DNA of 64,000 nucleotides from GCA-2687025 sp964473525 (lineage in GTDB: Bacteria > Poribacteria > WGA-4E > GCA-2687025). The position numbers and the translations under genes were made by a program. Every line of letters starts with the position of its first letter. Position 1 is the first letter of the stretch. The notes under the pieces are model-generated. The model was not told the origin of the DNA. It ran no database searches and worked only from the letters and a program-made list of their open reading frames with translations. Positions 10,201 through 17,162 of this stretch are shown here, piece by piece. Where the stretch lies: the NCBI GenBank assembly GCA_964473525.1, contig CAYYPK010000011.1:122694-186693 (forward strand). The letters run 5' to 3'.

Positions 10201-12756
10201 GGCGCCGAGCCGCTCACGCTAGGGGGGCTCGTCGACGAGGGTATCGCGGAGTTCAACGAGCAGACGGGTGTGGTGCGGATCCATGGCCTGCGCATCTTCG
10301 TGGCGCTGCAACTGCGTGGGGGCGGGTTCAGCTTCGACCCGTTGGAGCTCAACGCGCTGGAGCGCAGCCTCACCGGCGGCGACAATGCTTCGTTCGATCC
10401 GCTGGAGCTCAACGCGCTCGAGCGTTCGCTTGATGCCGACGCTGCTGGCGGCGGCGATGTCGGCGCCCTGGAGCGGTCCCTGACCTCTAGCGCCGGTCTG
10501 CTTGGAGTGGGCGACAACACGATGACCGTCGAGGTCGCCGACCTATCGGGGAACGTCTCGTTCGCCACCTGGTCGTTCAATGTGTCGTTGGATCCGCCGC
10601 CGGCTCCCGCGTTGGACGGCGAGAGGGTGCTCACCAAGTCCCGTTCGGCTAGCGTGACGGGTCGCGTCCCCGGCCTCGCGGGCAGCACGTCGCTGCCCGT
10701 GGTTGTCGCGGTGCGTGTGAACGGCGTCAACGCGGGATTGGTGACGATCGTCGACGAGTCGGGTGAGTTCACGATGGACAGCCTCGGCCTGAACGCTGGT
10801 GAGAATGAAGTCACCGCGACGGCTGAGGACAGCGCCGGGAACCTGAGTGACCGTTCCGACACGCTGACGATCGTGCTGGACGAGACATCACCGTCCCTGT
10901 CTGTTGATCCGCTGCCATCCGCGGCAGCCGGGACAACTCTCACGATCTCCGGCGTAGTAGCCGACAACGAGGTGGGCGATCTGACGAGCCTGGTCATTCT
11001 CGTTGGTGGCGTCGAGACGGTGTTGGCGACGGGGCAGGGGCCGTTTTCGGCCCAAGTGTCGCTCGCCGACGGCAACAATGAGGTGGTCGTTGTCGCGACA
11101 GACGCCGCCGGCAACGAGACCGCGTCCGACACGGCTACGGTGGCTGTGGACGTGGCTGCCCCGACTACGGCCCCGGCGTCTGTCAGTGCGACTCCCACGG
11201 CTGACTCGCGCGGCATCAACCTCGCCTGGGCAGCGGACCCGAACGCGTCGACGTACTCGGTCTTCCGCTCGTCTCAGCCGTTCACCGACGCTTCCGCCCT
11301 GTCGCCCCTCGCCGCCTCGGTGACGAGCACGGGCTACGCCGACACGACGGTTCTGCCGGGCGCCACGGTGTACTACGCGGTGGTCTCCATCGACGCGGCT
11401 GGCAACAGCGACCCATCAGTGCTGTCTCCCGTGCTCGCGACGGCCCTGATCAAGGACCGCGGCGGCGTCGTTAGCCTGCTAGACGGCACGCGGCTGTTCG
11501 TGCCGGCGCGTGGGCTGTTCTCGAACCTGCTGCTGGCCGCGACGGTTGAGCTGTCCGAGGTACTGTCGACCCCGCCTCTGAACGGCGCGGTGGACGGCAC
11601 GGCACGCGCCGTGGCCGCAAAGACACCCAGCGGCGCGGGACTGACAACCTACAACCTGCCCGCGACACTGAGCATCCCGGTTCCGATAGGGGTCGACATC
11701 GACGACGAGTCGCCGGTGGTGTATGCCCTGGATGGCGAAGCGTGGAACGCGCTCGTGTCGACAACGAACGCTCTGGGGCGGACGTCCTCGGCTTCGGTGT
11801 CCGGCACGGGGACGTTCCAACTCGGCGCCGCTGGCGTGTCCGCCACGCCGTGGGATCCCAACGGCGACGGCGTGGTGAACATCATCGACCTGGTGACGGT
11901 GGCGTCCGTCTTCGGAACGACGGCGGAGCCAGGCTCTCTGGCGGACATCAACGGTGACGGTCTCGTCAACATCGTCGACCTCGTGACCGTGTCTTCGCAC
12001 TTCGGCGAGACCACGGGCGCGGCCTCCGCGGCGCCGTCGTTGGCGTCGGGAGGGGCGCCGTCCGCCACGGTGCGTCTTGATCGGGTGCGTGGCGAGGGCG
12101 ACACGGTCGAGCTGGAGATACACGCTCGGTCGCTGGTCGCGCTGTCTGGCTACGAGTTCAGGCTCGTGTTGCCCGAAGGTGTCACGGTTGTCAGCGCGTC
12201 CGCGGGAGAGCTGCTGGACGGCGCGGTGTTCTGGATGCCGCCCGTGACCGGCGAGCGTTCGCTGCACGTTGCGGCCGCGCGCTTGGGCGCGACTGCGGAC
12301 AACGGCGGGCCGGTGGATGGCGTCGCGGCGCGACTGACGCTGCGCGCGACTGGCGCCGCGGCCGTCGCCGAGGCGTCGTTCCGTGAGATCCGACTGGTCG
12401 ACGCCGAAGGTGGCCTCCTCGCGCATCGAGCTGGCCCGCCGGTTGCTCTGGCTCTCTCAGGCTACACGACCGACCTGCTGCCGAACTACCCGAACCCGTT
12501 CAACCCAGAGACGTGGATTCCGTTCACGCTCGCGGCGGACAGCGCCGTCACGATCCGCATCTACGGCGTCAACGGCGCGCCGATCAGGACGCTGGATCTA
12601 GGGTACGTCGAGAGTGGTGACCATCGACCACGCGCCGCCGCGGCGTACTGGGACGGTCGCAACGAGCTGGGAGAACGTGTAGCTAGCGGGGTGTACTTCT
12701 ACGAGCTCGAAGCCGGCGAATACCGCGAGATGCGTCGCCTCGTCGTGCTGAAGTAG
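1288..12756 (+). CDS. Giant cadherin/Ig-like repeat surface protein with FN3, dockerin, cohesin-like and FlgD-like tail modules
   Basis: About 3,822 residues. I start at 1288 because GGGAG (1277-1281) lies 6 nt upstream and the protein then opens with a basic n-region and hydrophobic signal peptide ending near AAA; starts at 1261 or 1228 are possible but leave a long n-region. Order: leader; N-terminal beta domain; many cadherin/Big-type repeats marked by NDAPT, EDTP and NRPPTVDDLP-like boundaries (about 2.3-6.8 kb); Ig-like repeats with DxAGN motifs (about 6.8-11.1 kb); an FN3-like domain near 11.16 kb; a type I dockerin pair (DPNGDGVVNIIDL and DINGDGLVNIVDL, from 11.85 kb); a cohesin-like beta domain; and the NYPNPFNPETWIPF tail from 12.47 kb. 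The composition is very acidic (D, E, T, S). It is probably a calcium-stabilised extracellular adhesin or scaffold; its ligand is unknown. The stop directly abuts the convergent ABC ATPase stop. Confidence 0.9.
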   Translation: MPTLYGRRTRRLSRGISVLAVACLSVVIAGGAQVAAAFEPADSTLPARGNNWALPFRIAESVDIDADSITAPWLGMSPASTDDFDRFLDFVAPPPTPIAGRPSAYLLNVALDGDFQTLIADMRQFPLNPFTTVTWTLVVDNAAETDWVVSWDAAGIPRLWAAATVTDGETEYDMRAVDSLTVPAGAEAVYEITVNRAAVGAPTPPPGAGLFGLLQAGQMVAANVPDSVYNGLSLTLNSDPVETNPTDSIVLPSGFLAPSTNLMRAVRIERDGVDVTEFDEPIEIEISFDDADLSDGITVDQLIPFRIDDDGEIEILRVVSRGESSVTFETYRLSTVGLGESDGNEAPTVRESVGDVTINSLPGSSEVELVPSVTTSVFYDDETPVDDLTYEATVDDATILSEPTVSGSLVTLTTTGTANGSTVVTVTATDGSGLSTSTAFTVTITAPVIASIDDQTTDEDTPISVTLTVDYDGDFVVDAYESETSSGILSAVDADTSSVTLTPSADVSGSTEVVVDVYDASDSSIFTSATFALTVEAVNDAPTVQEAVADHTIYTVPGSVDVELADTEETAAFSDDETAAADLTYSASVDDTTILSAPSVSGSLVTLTTAGTANGSTTVTVTATDDGGLSTSTTFTVTVAAPIITAIDDQTTDEDTPISVAISVDYDGDFVVDAYESETGSSLLATVDADASSITLTPSADVSGSTEVFVEAYDASDTSIYTSATFGLTVDAVNDAPTLDTPDDVTMSEDDDPTEVAISAGNPGGGDDEEEQTLTYNATSSDTTILADPEATVSGTSVSLLLEPQADANGEVTVTVTATDDGGPAESVSVDFAVTIDAVEDAPTLGEILSRAVTLGSAAIISLEVSDPDSGSFDITVEDDPTLGVAVVDASALTVTYTATVATGDDSFSVFVTDSEGNVSNAVTASITVTAIPDQAPVVPSDIAIDVPKNVATQIALSAYAVDPESGPLTFTIAESVANGELTLSDSAATYTPSQGFVGADGFIFSVSDGANTSAGIVQLNVVNFLPTVTAEDATTEEDTPVDIELAVDDADGDTVTVIVASDPAAGSVSIDGLTATYSPNAEFSGPDAFTLRPNDGAEDGEDVEVAVVVTPVDDPARLNTVRSLSSVTVSEGASDQIIDLGGEQPLYFDPDSEVTYAAGSSDLDVVDATIDDTLLTLEFGSVGIAAVSVGAVGADETTTFAVEVVAGEVPNEPPSVAPVRSQSGIEGEELAFTPSVTDPDGDDLEFSFVDVERLSTPNAGDPDAVVEVDPDSGEVTFTVESISGVQAIFRVTTDVTDGKVDPIEIPVLIFIIAANEAPEIVVDEVVVAAVEEAQTIEVRVTDADEEDTHAMSVAVRDHSISSSALRDAVRAYNRADVDRDGADSVKTFTITPDEDLASTLVTLRWVADDGQDAVAATTQLQVGEDVKYPPVISAIDDVEVEEGGNVVIEIEVEDPDAEDGDVVTLSTSGLPGSATLDPTTGTIEWLDIGYSAAGRYVLTVTATDVDGLEATASVTVRVQDVNRAPALSLTAPMDPALLPDADGDALTTLALPTSLSVQMTGLAEFAVTATDPDEGNVDLGVRGLPAWARVSPGGTPREPVLALTLEPPRNADPFTLLLTATDDGGLTDERAIQVQLTDPPNTPPAIDDIPALTVVEEETVAFTVTAEDLDEDELVVSVGGLPDNASFDDPSFEWETARGDAENSPYEVTVAADDGEEGGFTEKTVSITVLPAPNRPPTVDDLPDVAIAVGESASVDVGGAVADPDDDPITITIETGFAASNVAFDEATGELDFVSDGEVEGAGEGFYPVVVRAADDREGAAATTFLLVVEPLLVTDADAVVVAATLVSPQEGTAADLFEFSAIIKAPAGSEPTSVVLDLTRDDGATQALPLEATGDGDFDTGATYSGEALLAPGAYTYSVTATSDDAEASATGDGPTVLPAAVDISDVGIDGTTGDVAVQFSMTNPNPGQTVALAVEFRSATDDAWAPAQVSGAISDLRSGSHAFVWHSAGDAPAAGGEEYVLRLSVDERSERTSDSFPLVNALPAAPSVDPLDASNVASLVVTGTASNPGGDVTVTANDEVVASAVVDADGSFRAATSDLSPDTYAIRAVVSVLGLTGEPSAPVTAIVDPIEPQITIISPESGAEVPTVDPLISFRVDFGLSGGDPNLVDFALNGRPVATNHDPTTGVFTTTDTLVDQRIYLATVRATKDNGLSATLGWPFFVNSLASDITSPRASSFEPLGAIRLDTPEIRFAVSDGETGIDSATVSALLDGVPLDLQYRPNDERSGSALGSPSERLDDGVHNVAVTFADLAGNEGTAAWTFVVKTQAAGPPQLGGGQGQAAPNQAIDPDLTILAVTNITPYALAGEADPDSQVLISVDGAIAGVVQPDGDGLWSFDVDFAEDGAVELRLQTRDEVGNISAPSEPVTIIYDTRAPELQVANPILGAPTGALQPTFQGTIVDSLSGVDPASVALVIDGEAQDAGYDPSLGAFAYAAAQAFASGDSIDVTLSASDAAGNEATVSGTVSFDDRLADVSAPVILNPTLNGESFVSGVDTRISDKAAVVQFVVSDDLSGVARVFGTSDGAAVEFDIDGDVASLTLDDIEVGEHVLLVRGVDAQGNTSAVIDLRFVRDIATDAPVVQLDGLTNAQDIEITGAGVEDGAEVVVTVNGLPVVAFVEAGEFRTAATRLLEGVNEIIATATDAVGNSASSEPVQVTLDTTPPDVTFLTPIAGSVGLGTTDTVRAQVDDASGIDRAVVGMTLDDVPVDPTVSDDGLIEYIADEPFEGGDPLGHFVSVTVSDLAGNEARLGVEFFVDNVTPTIEGVVPADGEILQTLEPQVAATISAPDLDPTSIEFLFGIDGEALSSKTDDPNFEFAIASGQVAYFPLLDDGETYQAVLRAADEAGNVAEASWAFTVDIEGEDDTDPLITILYPQPGDSVDDSGLDILSFSVGDSAGIGDVTIYVNDPSGAEPLTLGGLVDEGIAEFNEQTGVVRIHGLRIFVALQLRGGGFSFDPLELNALERSLTGGDNASFDPLELNALERSLDADAAGGGDVGALERSLTSSAGLLGVGDNTMTVEVADLSGNVSFATWSFNVSLDPPPAPALDGERVLTKSRSASVTGRVPGLAGSTSLPVVVAVRVNGVNAGLVTIVDESGEFTMDSLGLNAGENEVTATAEDSAGNLSDRSDTLTIVLDETSPSLSVDPLPSAAAGTTLTISGVVADNEVGDLTSLVILVGGVETVLATGQGPFSAQVSLADGNNEVVVVATDAAGNETASDTATVAVDVAAPTTAPASVSATPTADSRGINLAWAADPNASTYSVFRSSQPFTDASALSPLAASVTSTGYADTTVLPGATVYYAVVSIDAAGNSDPSVLSPVLATALIKDRGGVVSLLDGTRLFVPARGLFSNLLLAATVELSEVLSTPPLNGAVDGTARAVAAKTPSGAGLTTYNLPATLSIPVPIGVDIDDESPVVYALDGEAWNALVSTTNALGRTSSASVSGTGTFQLGAAGVSATPWDPNGDGVVNIIDLVTVASVFGTTAEPGSLADINGDGLVNIVDLVTVSSHFGETTGAASAAPSLASGGAPSATVRLDRVRGEGDTVELEIHARSLVALSGYEFRLVLPEGVTVVSASAGELLDGAVFWMPPVTGERSLHVAAARLGATADNGGPVDGVAARLTLRATGAAAVAEASFREIRLVDAEGGLLAHRAGPPVALALSGYTTDLLPNYPNPFNPETWIPFTLAADSAVTIRIYGVNGAPIRTLDLGYVESGDHRPRAAAAYWDGRNELGERVASGVYFYELEAGEYREMRRLVVLK
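2323..3492 (+). repeat. Two tandem 585-bp (195-residue) units inside the giant protein
   Basis: Unit boundaries at the codon for A of APTV/APTL fall at 2323, 2908 and 3493, exactly 585 bp apart each time. Each unit contains SGSLVTLTT, GTANGST, TTDEDTPISV, FVVDAYESET and SADVSGSTEV in the same order. The units differ by scattered substitutions with no indel, so they arose by in-frame duplication followed by divergence. Each unit appears to hold two beta-sandwich modules. Confidence 0.9.
10333..10485 (+). repeat. Short internal repeat FDPLELNALERSL in an Ig-like domain
   Basis: FDPLELNALERSL is encoded at 10333-10371 and again from 10393, a 60-bp period. A shortened third copy, GALERSL, follows near 10462-10485. 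The repeat interrupts an otherwise ordinary Ig-like module and is leucine-rich and predicted helical, unlike the acidic beta-rich surroundings. Confidence 0.8.
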
Positions 12757-13848
12757 CTATTCGCGCAGCATCCAGGCGTCTTCAGCCGACCACGCCACCG
12801 CTACGGCGTCTCCCGGTTGGAGGGCAGCGGCGTCGCTGTGGCTGGGCGCCACCACGGTGAGGTCGTCGTCCGGCGTGACAGCGACACGATACTCGACGTG
12901 CGCCCCGAGGTAGGTTCTGCCAGAGACCGTGCCCGGCATCCCCTTGGCGGGACCGGCGGCGTCCGCCACACGGGCCAGGCTGGCCCGCTCCGGCCGAAAT
13001 GTCAGCAACGCCCGGTCTCCCACACGGATGCCTGGACCTGGTCGCGCTTCGACCCGCGTGCCGCCGACCTCGCCCGCCGCGGACCCCGCCGCCAGCGTGA
13101 GCACTTCCACCTCGAGGAAGTTCGTGGCCCCGATGAAGTCGGCGACGAACCTGGTCGCCGGCCGCTCGTAGACGTCGAGCCCGGACCCGACCTGCTCGAT
13201 CCGCCCCGCCCGCATCACCGCGATGCGGTCTGAGAGCGCCATCGCCTCGTCCTGATCGTGCGTCACGTATACGAACGTGATGCCTACCTCGCCTTGCAGC
13301 CGCTTCAGCTCGTCCCGCATCTCCTGACGGAGCTTCAGGTCTAGCGCGGCCAGCGGTTCGTCAAGCAGCAGGACCGATGGCCGGTTCACCAACGCTCTGG
13401 CGAGCGCGACACGCTGCTGCTGGCCGCCGGACAGCTCGGAAGGCTTCCGGCCCTCGCAGCCGTGTAGTCGCACCATCGCCAGCGCGTCGGCGACAGCTCG
13501 ATGCGTCTCCGCGCGGCCCTTCTTGCGCACGCGCAGTCCGAAGCCGACGTTGTCGCGCACGGTCATGTGCGGGAAGAGAGCGTACTGCTGGAAGACGGTG
13601 TTGACGTCGCGACGGTGCGGCGGGACGTGGGTCGCGGGCGCGCCACCCAGGACGACCTCGCCACCGTCGGGAGCCGCGAACCCAGCAATCACCCGCAGCG
13701 TTGTCGTCTTGCCGCAGCCGCTGGGGCCGAGCATCGAGAAGAACTCGCCGTCCGCGATCTCAAGCGACACGCCGTCCACGGCGACGACATCGCCGTACGA
13801 CTTCCGGATGTCCTTCAGTTCGATAGCTGGGACGGCTGGTTGCGTCAT
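12757..13848 (-). CDS. ABC transporter ATP-binding protein, PotA/FbpC type
   Basis: A 363-residue importer ATPase. Visible motifs are Walker A GPSGCGKT (residues 41-48), Q-loop QQYALFPHMTV, signature LSGGQQQR, Walker B LLLDEP followed by LAALD, and the H-loop VTHDQDEA. A roughly 110-residue C-terminal TOBE-like region follows, as in polyamine (PotA), Fe(III) (FbpC) and sugar (MalK) ATPases. The class powers substrate import with two permeases and a binding protein, none of which is in the window. Its ATG overlaps the TGA of the upstream ferritin-like gene (ATGA at 13845-13848), implying translational coupling. The substrate cannot be decided; the ferritin-like partner makes iron worth testing. 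Confidence 0.93.
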   Translation of the reverse strand: MTQPAVPAIELKDIRKSYGDVVAVDGVSLEIADGEFFSMLGPSGCGKTTTLRVIAGFAAPDGGEVVLGGAPATHVPPHRRDVNTVFQQYALFPHMTVRDNVGFGLRVRKKGRAETHRAVADALAMVRLHGCEGRKPSELSGGQQQRVALARALVNRPSVLLLDEPLAALDLKLRQEMRDELKRLQGEVGITFVYVTHDQDEAMALSDRIAVMRAGRIEQVGSGLDVYERPATRFVADFIGATNFLEVEVLTLAAGSAAGEVGGTRVEARPGPGIRVGDRALLTFRPERASLARVADAAGPAKGMPGTVSGRTYLGAHVEYRVAVTPDDDLTVVAPSHSDAAALQPGDAVAVAWSAEDAWMLRE

Positions 13849-14393
13849 CGGGAATGAGCGGCGACGGCTTCGTGCGCTTCCCGAACCAACTCGGGGTCGT
13901 TTGCGAACCGCCGGATGGCGCGGACCAGGCCAGCGACGTGGTCGTCCATATGTGCGTTCGCCCGCTGGATGCGCTTCTCAAGGTGGTATTCACCCAGACG
14001 TTCGATGGCCTGGCGTATCACATGCACAAGCCGCATAAACAAGTCGTCAACCTCGCTGCTCTCGAAGAGGATCGCCATGCGGAACGCGTCCTTCAGTGTG
14101 TATGTCCCTTTCGCTACACGATCGACATTCTCACTCAAGACCGCGTCGAGCTCCGCCAAGGTCGCCTCGTCGACCGTCCTGACCGGCTCCCGCATCATCC
14201 CTGCCCGTTCGCACAGATTGCGCCCGAAGTGGACGATGACGTAATGCTCCCACTCTTCGCTGCTCATCTCTTCCCAGAACTGCGCGACCCGGTCGTCCTC
14301 GGATCCCAGCCGGATCATGAAGTCCGAGTAGAGCTTCGCCGTCCTCAGCTCGAAGTCCTCGCAGGCGTCGAACAGTTGCTGCACGGATACCAC
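13845..14393 (-). CDS. Ferritin-like/rubrerythrin-fold protein
   Basis: An all-helical protein of about 182 residues. Near the N-terminus it has FELRTAKLYSDF, and about 25 residues later EEMSSEEWEHY, resembling the first half of a ferritin-like diiron site (E...ExxH). Further helices carry acidic residues that could complete the site. I prefer the GTG at 14393 because GAGAGGGG lies just upstream; a GTG at 14411 would add six residues. The gene lies 54 nt after hslU and overlaps the ABC ATPase start by 4 nt. The role is inferred as iron binding or oxidative-stress protection. A catalytically dead four-helix protein remains possible. Confidence 0.65.
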   Translation of the reverse strand: MVSVQQLFDACEDFELRTAKLYSDFMIRLGSEDDRVAQFWEEMSSEEWEHYVIVHFGRNLCERAGMMREPVRTVDEATLAELDAVLSENVDRVAKGTYTLKDAFRMAILFESSEVDDLFMRLVHVIRQAIERLGEYHLEKRIQRANAHMDDHVAGLVRAIRRFANDPELVREAHEAVAAHSR

Positions 14394-14465
14394 TGACTCA
14401 CCCCTCTCCACCTCATCTTACGCCAGCGCAGGCGGGTGCGTGACAGTTTCGCCACAATTCTCCAT

Positions 14466-15932
14466 TTACAGGATATAGCGGCTCAAGTCCTCATCCTGCA
14501 CGATGTCGGCGAGCTGGGATCGGACGTACGCGCGGTCTACGGTCACTGTAACGCCTGCCATGTCCGACGCCTCGAACGACAGCTCGTCGAACAGCCGCTC
14601 CATGATGGTGTGCAGGCGACGCGCGCCGATGTTCTGGCTCTGGTCGTTTACCTGACGAGCAAGGGAGGCGATCTCCTCGATAGCGTCGGCCTGGAGAACC
14701 ACCTCGACGCCCTCGGTAGCCAGGAGCGCGGCGTACTGTTTCGCCAGCGCGTTCCTAGGCTCCGTGAGGATCCGCCGAAAGTCCTCCTCGGTGAGACTGT
14801 CGAGCTCGACACGGATGGGGAACCGGCCCTGCAACTCCGGAATGAGGTCGGAAGGCTTCGCCACGTGGAACGCGCCGGCGGCGATGAACAGGACGTGGTC
14901 CGTGCGCACTGGGCCGTACTTCGTCGTGACCGAGCAGCCTTCGACGATGGGCAGGATGTCCCGCTGCACGCCCTCACGTGACACGTCTGGCCCGTGGCTG
15001 GCGTCCCGTCCCGCGATCTTGTCGATTTCGTCCAGGAACACGACTCCGGCCTGCTCCGCGCGATCCACCGCTTCCGCGTTCACTCGGTCCATGTCGAGCA
15101 GGTTCTCGGACTCCTCCGCCATCAGGACGGGCCGCGCCTCCGCCACGGTTACCGTCCGGCTGCGCGTGCGCTTGGGCATCATTCCGCCGAGCATGTCGCG
15201 GATGTTGATGTCCATCTCCTCGACCCCGCCAGGCGTCATCACCTCCATGAACGGCGGCGGGCGATGCTCGACGTCGATGTCGATGGTCTTCGCCTCGAAG
15301 TCGCCGTTGCGGAGCTTCGTGCGGAACCGTTCCCGGGTGCGCGCGAACCTGTCTGGCCCCGAATCGTCGTTGTCGCCTTCTCCGGCCCCGTCGTCGTCGG
15401 GAGACGTGTGTTGAGGCTGGTACGCCGCTGGCGTCGGTATCAGCGCCTCCAGCAGCCGCTCCTCAACCCGCTCCGTGGCCCGCGCCGCCACATCCGCCAG
15501 GTGCTGCGCCTTCACCATGCCCACCGACGCCTCGACCAGATCCCGGATCATGGATTCCACGTCGCGACCGACGTACCCTACCTCCGTGTATTTCGACGCC
15601 TCGACCTTGATGAGCGGAGCGTTCGCAAGCTTCGCGAGCCGGCGCGCGATTTCCGTCTTGCCGACGCCGGTCGGGCCGATCATGAGGATGTTCTTGGGCG
15701 TGACCTCGTCGCGCATATCGTCCGCGAGCATCTGACGGCGCGCGCGGTTCCGCAGCGCGATGGCCACCGCTCGCTTGGCGTCGCTCTGACCGATCACGTA
15801 CCGGTCCAGCTCAGCGACGATGCCGCGCGGTGGCAACGTCTTAGACAGAGCGTCTTGCTCGGGCGAGCTCGCGTCCACGTCGGCGTCCGGTCGCGAAGGC
15901 GTGACGATGTCCGCGCTGTCGGCGTCGCTCAT
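14466..15932 (-). CDS. hslU: ATP-dependent protease ATPase subunit HslU
   Basis: A 488-residue AAA+ unfoldase that feeds substrates to the HslV peptidase in the cytoplasm. It has the family N-terminus IVAELDRYVIGQSDAKRAVA, Walker A GPTGVGKT (86-93), the pore-loop region EASKYTEVGYVGRDVES, Walker B FLDEIDKIAGR, and the C-terminal SRYIL that docks into HslV. The I-domain around residues 150-230 carries an acidic insert. The N-terminus is about 28 residues longer than the E. coli protein, so a later start is possible. It follows hslV by 15 nt, the usual hslV-hslU order. Confidence 0.97.
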   Translation of the reverse strand: MSDADSADIVTPSRPDADVDASSPEQDALSKTLPPRGIVAELDRYVIGQSDAKRAVAIALRNRARRQMLADDMRDEVTPKNILMIGPTGVGKTEIARRLAKLANAPLIKVEASKYTEVGYVGRDVESMIRDLVEASVGMVKAQHLADVAARATERVEERLLEALIPTPAAYQPQHTSPDDDGAGEGDNDDSGPDRFARTRERFRTKLRNGDFEAKTIDIDVEHRPPPFMEVMTPGGVEEMDINIRDMLGGMMPKRTRSRTVTVAEARPVLMAEESENLLDMDRVNAEAVDRAEQAGVVFLDEIDKIAGRDASHGPDVSREGVQRDILPIVEGCSVTTKYGPVRTDHVLFIAAGAFHVAKPSDLIPELQGRFPIRVELDSLTEEDFRRILTEPRNALAKQYAALLATEGVEVVLQADAIEEIASLARQVNDQSQNIGARRLHTIMERLFDELSFEASDMAGVTVTVDRAYVRSQLADIVQDEDLSRYIL

Positions 15933-15947
15933 TGGATCCTTCCGGGT

Positions 15948-16478
15948 CTACCAGGATAGCGTCTCGATCGTGATGTGATCGTTCGTGTAGATGCAGATGT
16001 CCGCTGCGGTCAGGAGGGCTTCGCGGACGACTTCCCCCGCCGACAGGTCGGTGTGCTTAGTCAGCGTACGCGCGACACCCAAGGCGATCGACGAGCCCGA
16101 CCCAATGGCCACCACCCCGTCGTCCGGTGACAGCACGTCGCCACCGCCGGAGACCAGTAGCGACGCCTCGGAGTCGCACGCGATGATCTGCGCCTCCAGA
16201 CGCCTGAGGACACGGTCGCTACGCCAGTCCTTCGCCAGCTCGACCGCGGCGCGACGAAGGCTGCCGTGGAACTCCTCCAGCCGGCCTTCGAGCTTCTCGA
16301 ACAGCGCGAGCGCGTCCGCAGCCGACCCGGCGAAGCCAGCGATGACGCGGTCGTCGTACATCCGGCGGACCTTCACGGCATGGTGCTTCATCGCCACGTC
16401 ACCCAACGTGACCTGCCCGTCCCCGCCGATCGCTACCGACCCGTCACGTCGCGCCGCTACTATCGTCGTCGAACGCAT
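15948..16478 (-). CDS. hslV: ATP-dependent protease peptidase subunit HslV
   Basis: A 176-residue N-terminal-nucleophile threonine peptidase that forms the proteolytic core of HslUV. The sequence begins MRSTTIVAARRDG. By family alignment the nucleophile is the first Thr of TTIV (residue 4), so three residues must be removed. GDGQVTLG, KVRRMYDDRVIAGFAGS and AVELAKDWRSDR are diagnostic, and the C-terminus has ICIYTNDHITIETLS. The frame is open much further upstream, but that part overlaps the membrane-protein gene and has no HslV similarity, so the ATG at 16478 is chosen. It starts 2 nt after the membrane-protein stop. Confidence 0.97.
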   Translation of the reverse strand: MRSTTIVAARRDGSVAIGGDGQVTLGDVAMKHHAVKVRRMYDDRVIAGFAGSAADALALFEKLEGRLEEFHGSLRRAAVELAKDWRSDRVLRRLEAQIIACDSEASLLVSGGGDVLSPDDGVVAIGSGSSIALGVARTLTKHTDLSAGEVVREALLTAADICIYTNDHITIETLSW

Positions 16479-16480
16479 CC

Positions 16481-17155
16481 TCACGGCATCACCACCTTGC
16501 CATATACCCGGAGGAACAGCGCGTAGCTTATCATCGTGAACCCAAGGTATGCCGATCCGAACCGAATGCCAATACCCACCGGGTGGAACGCCTGCGGCAC
16601 TCGGCGGCTGAACCCCATGAGAAAGTACCACAGGCACAGGCACGTCATGCCCCAGGCGACCGGCACGAACGCCCAAGCGGACCCAACCTGCTTGTCCGGC
16701 ATGAGCGAGGCGTTCCAGTCCCACAGGCCCGCCCTGACGCCGAGATGCTCGTACGCGAACCCAACGAGGACGCCGACGACGACCACGGCGGGGATCGCCA
16801 CGAGGGTGGGGCCGACCATGCGCAGACGCACGTAGAGAAACGCCAGGGCGCCGAAAAGCACGGCGCGGCACCCGACCGCTCCGAGCGATATCGGAGTGAA
16901 CGCCGCCTCTCGCCGCACGTGGAACAGGAACTTGACCTGTGCGAGCCCCCAATCGCCCGACGCCACGACGACGCCCGCCGCAAGTCCGCCGAGGATGGCG
17001 CGGCGCGTGTCCGCGGACGCCCCTCGGGCCGCTGCCCGGTTCAGCGCGAACGCGCCTACCACGGCAGCTAGGGTCGCGAGCCATGGGCTCCCGGGAACTA
17101 CGCCGCACAGAGCGACCGCGGCCGCCAGCAGGACGAACCGGTCAGGGGTCAGCAC
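16481..17155 (-). CDS. Polytopic membrane protein of unknown function
   Basis: A 224-residue hydrophobic protein with about six to seven membrane segments, beginning at a GTG with MLTPDRFVLLAAAVALCG. Conserved-looking features are SGDWGLAQVKFLF, a YEHLGVRAGLWDW segment and WGMTCLCLWYFLMG. No family is recognised with confidence. It sits 7 nt after the phosphoesterase and 2 nt before hslV, so it is almost certainly co-transcribed with the protease genes. A transporter or a carotenoid- or lipid-modifying integral enzyme are possibilities, not assignments. Confidence 0.8.
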   Translation of the reverse strand: MLTPDRFVLLAAAVALCGVVPGSPWLATLAAVVGAFALNRAAARGASADTRRAILGGLAAGVVVASGDWGLAQVKFLFHVRREAAFTPISLGAVGCRAVLFGALAFLYVRLRMVGPTLVAIPAVVVVGVLVGFAYEHLGVRAGLWDWNASLMPDKQVGSAWAFVPVAWGMTCLCLWYFLMGFSRRVPQAFHPVGIGIRFGSAYLGFTMISYALFLRVYGKVVMP

Positions 17156-17162
17156 GGCGGGA

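Noticed and set aside
1971..11764. Many long antisense frames in the giant gene
   Set aside because: They are serine/threonine/valine-rich complements of the repeat coding, typical of high-GC acidic repeat genes, with no ribosome sites or domains.
15948..17108. Long hslV open frame of 386 residues
   Set aside because: Residues before 16478 are arginine-rich and overlap the membrane-protein gene, and no HslV similarity is present there.
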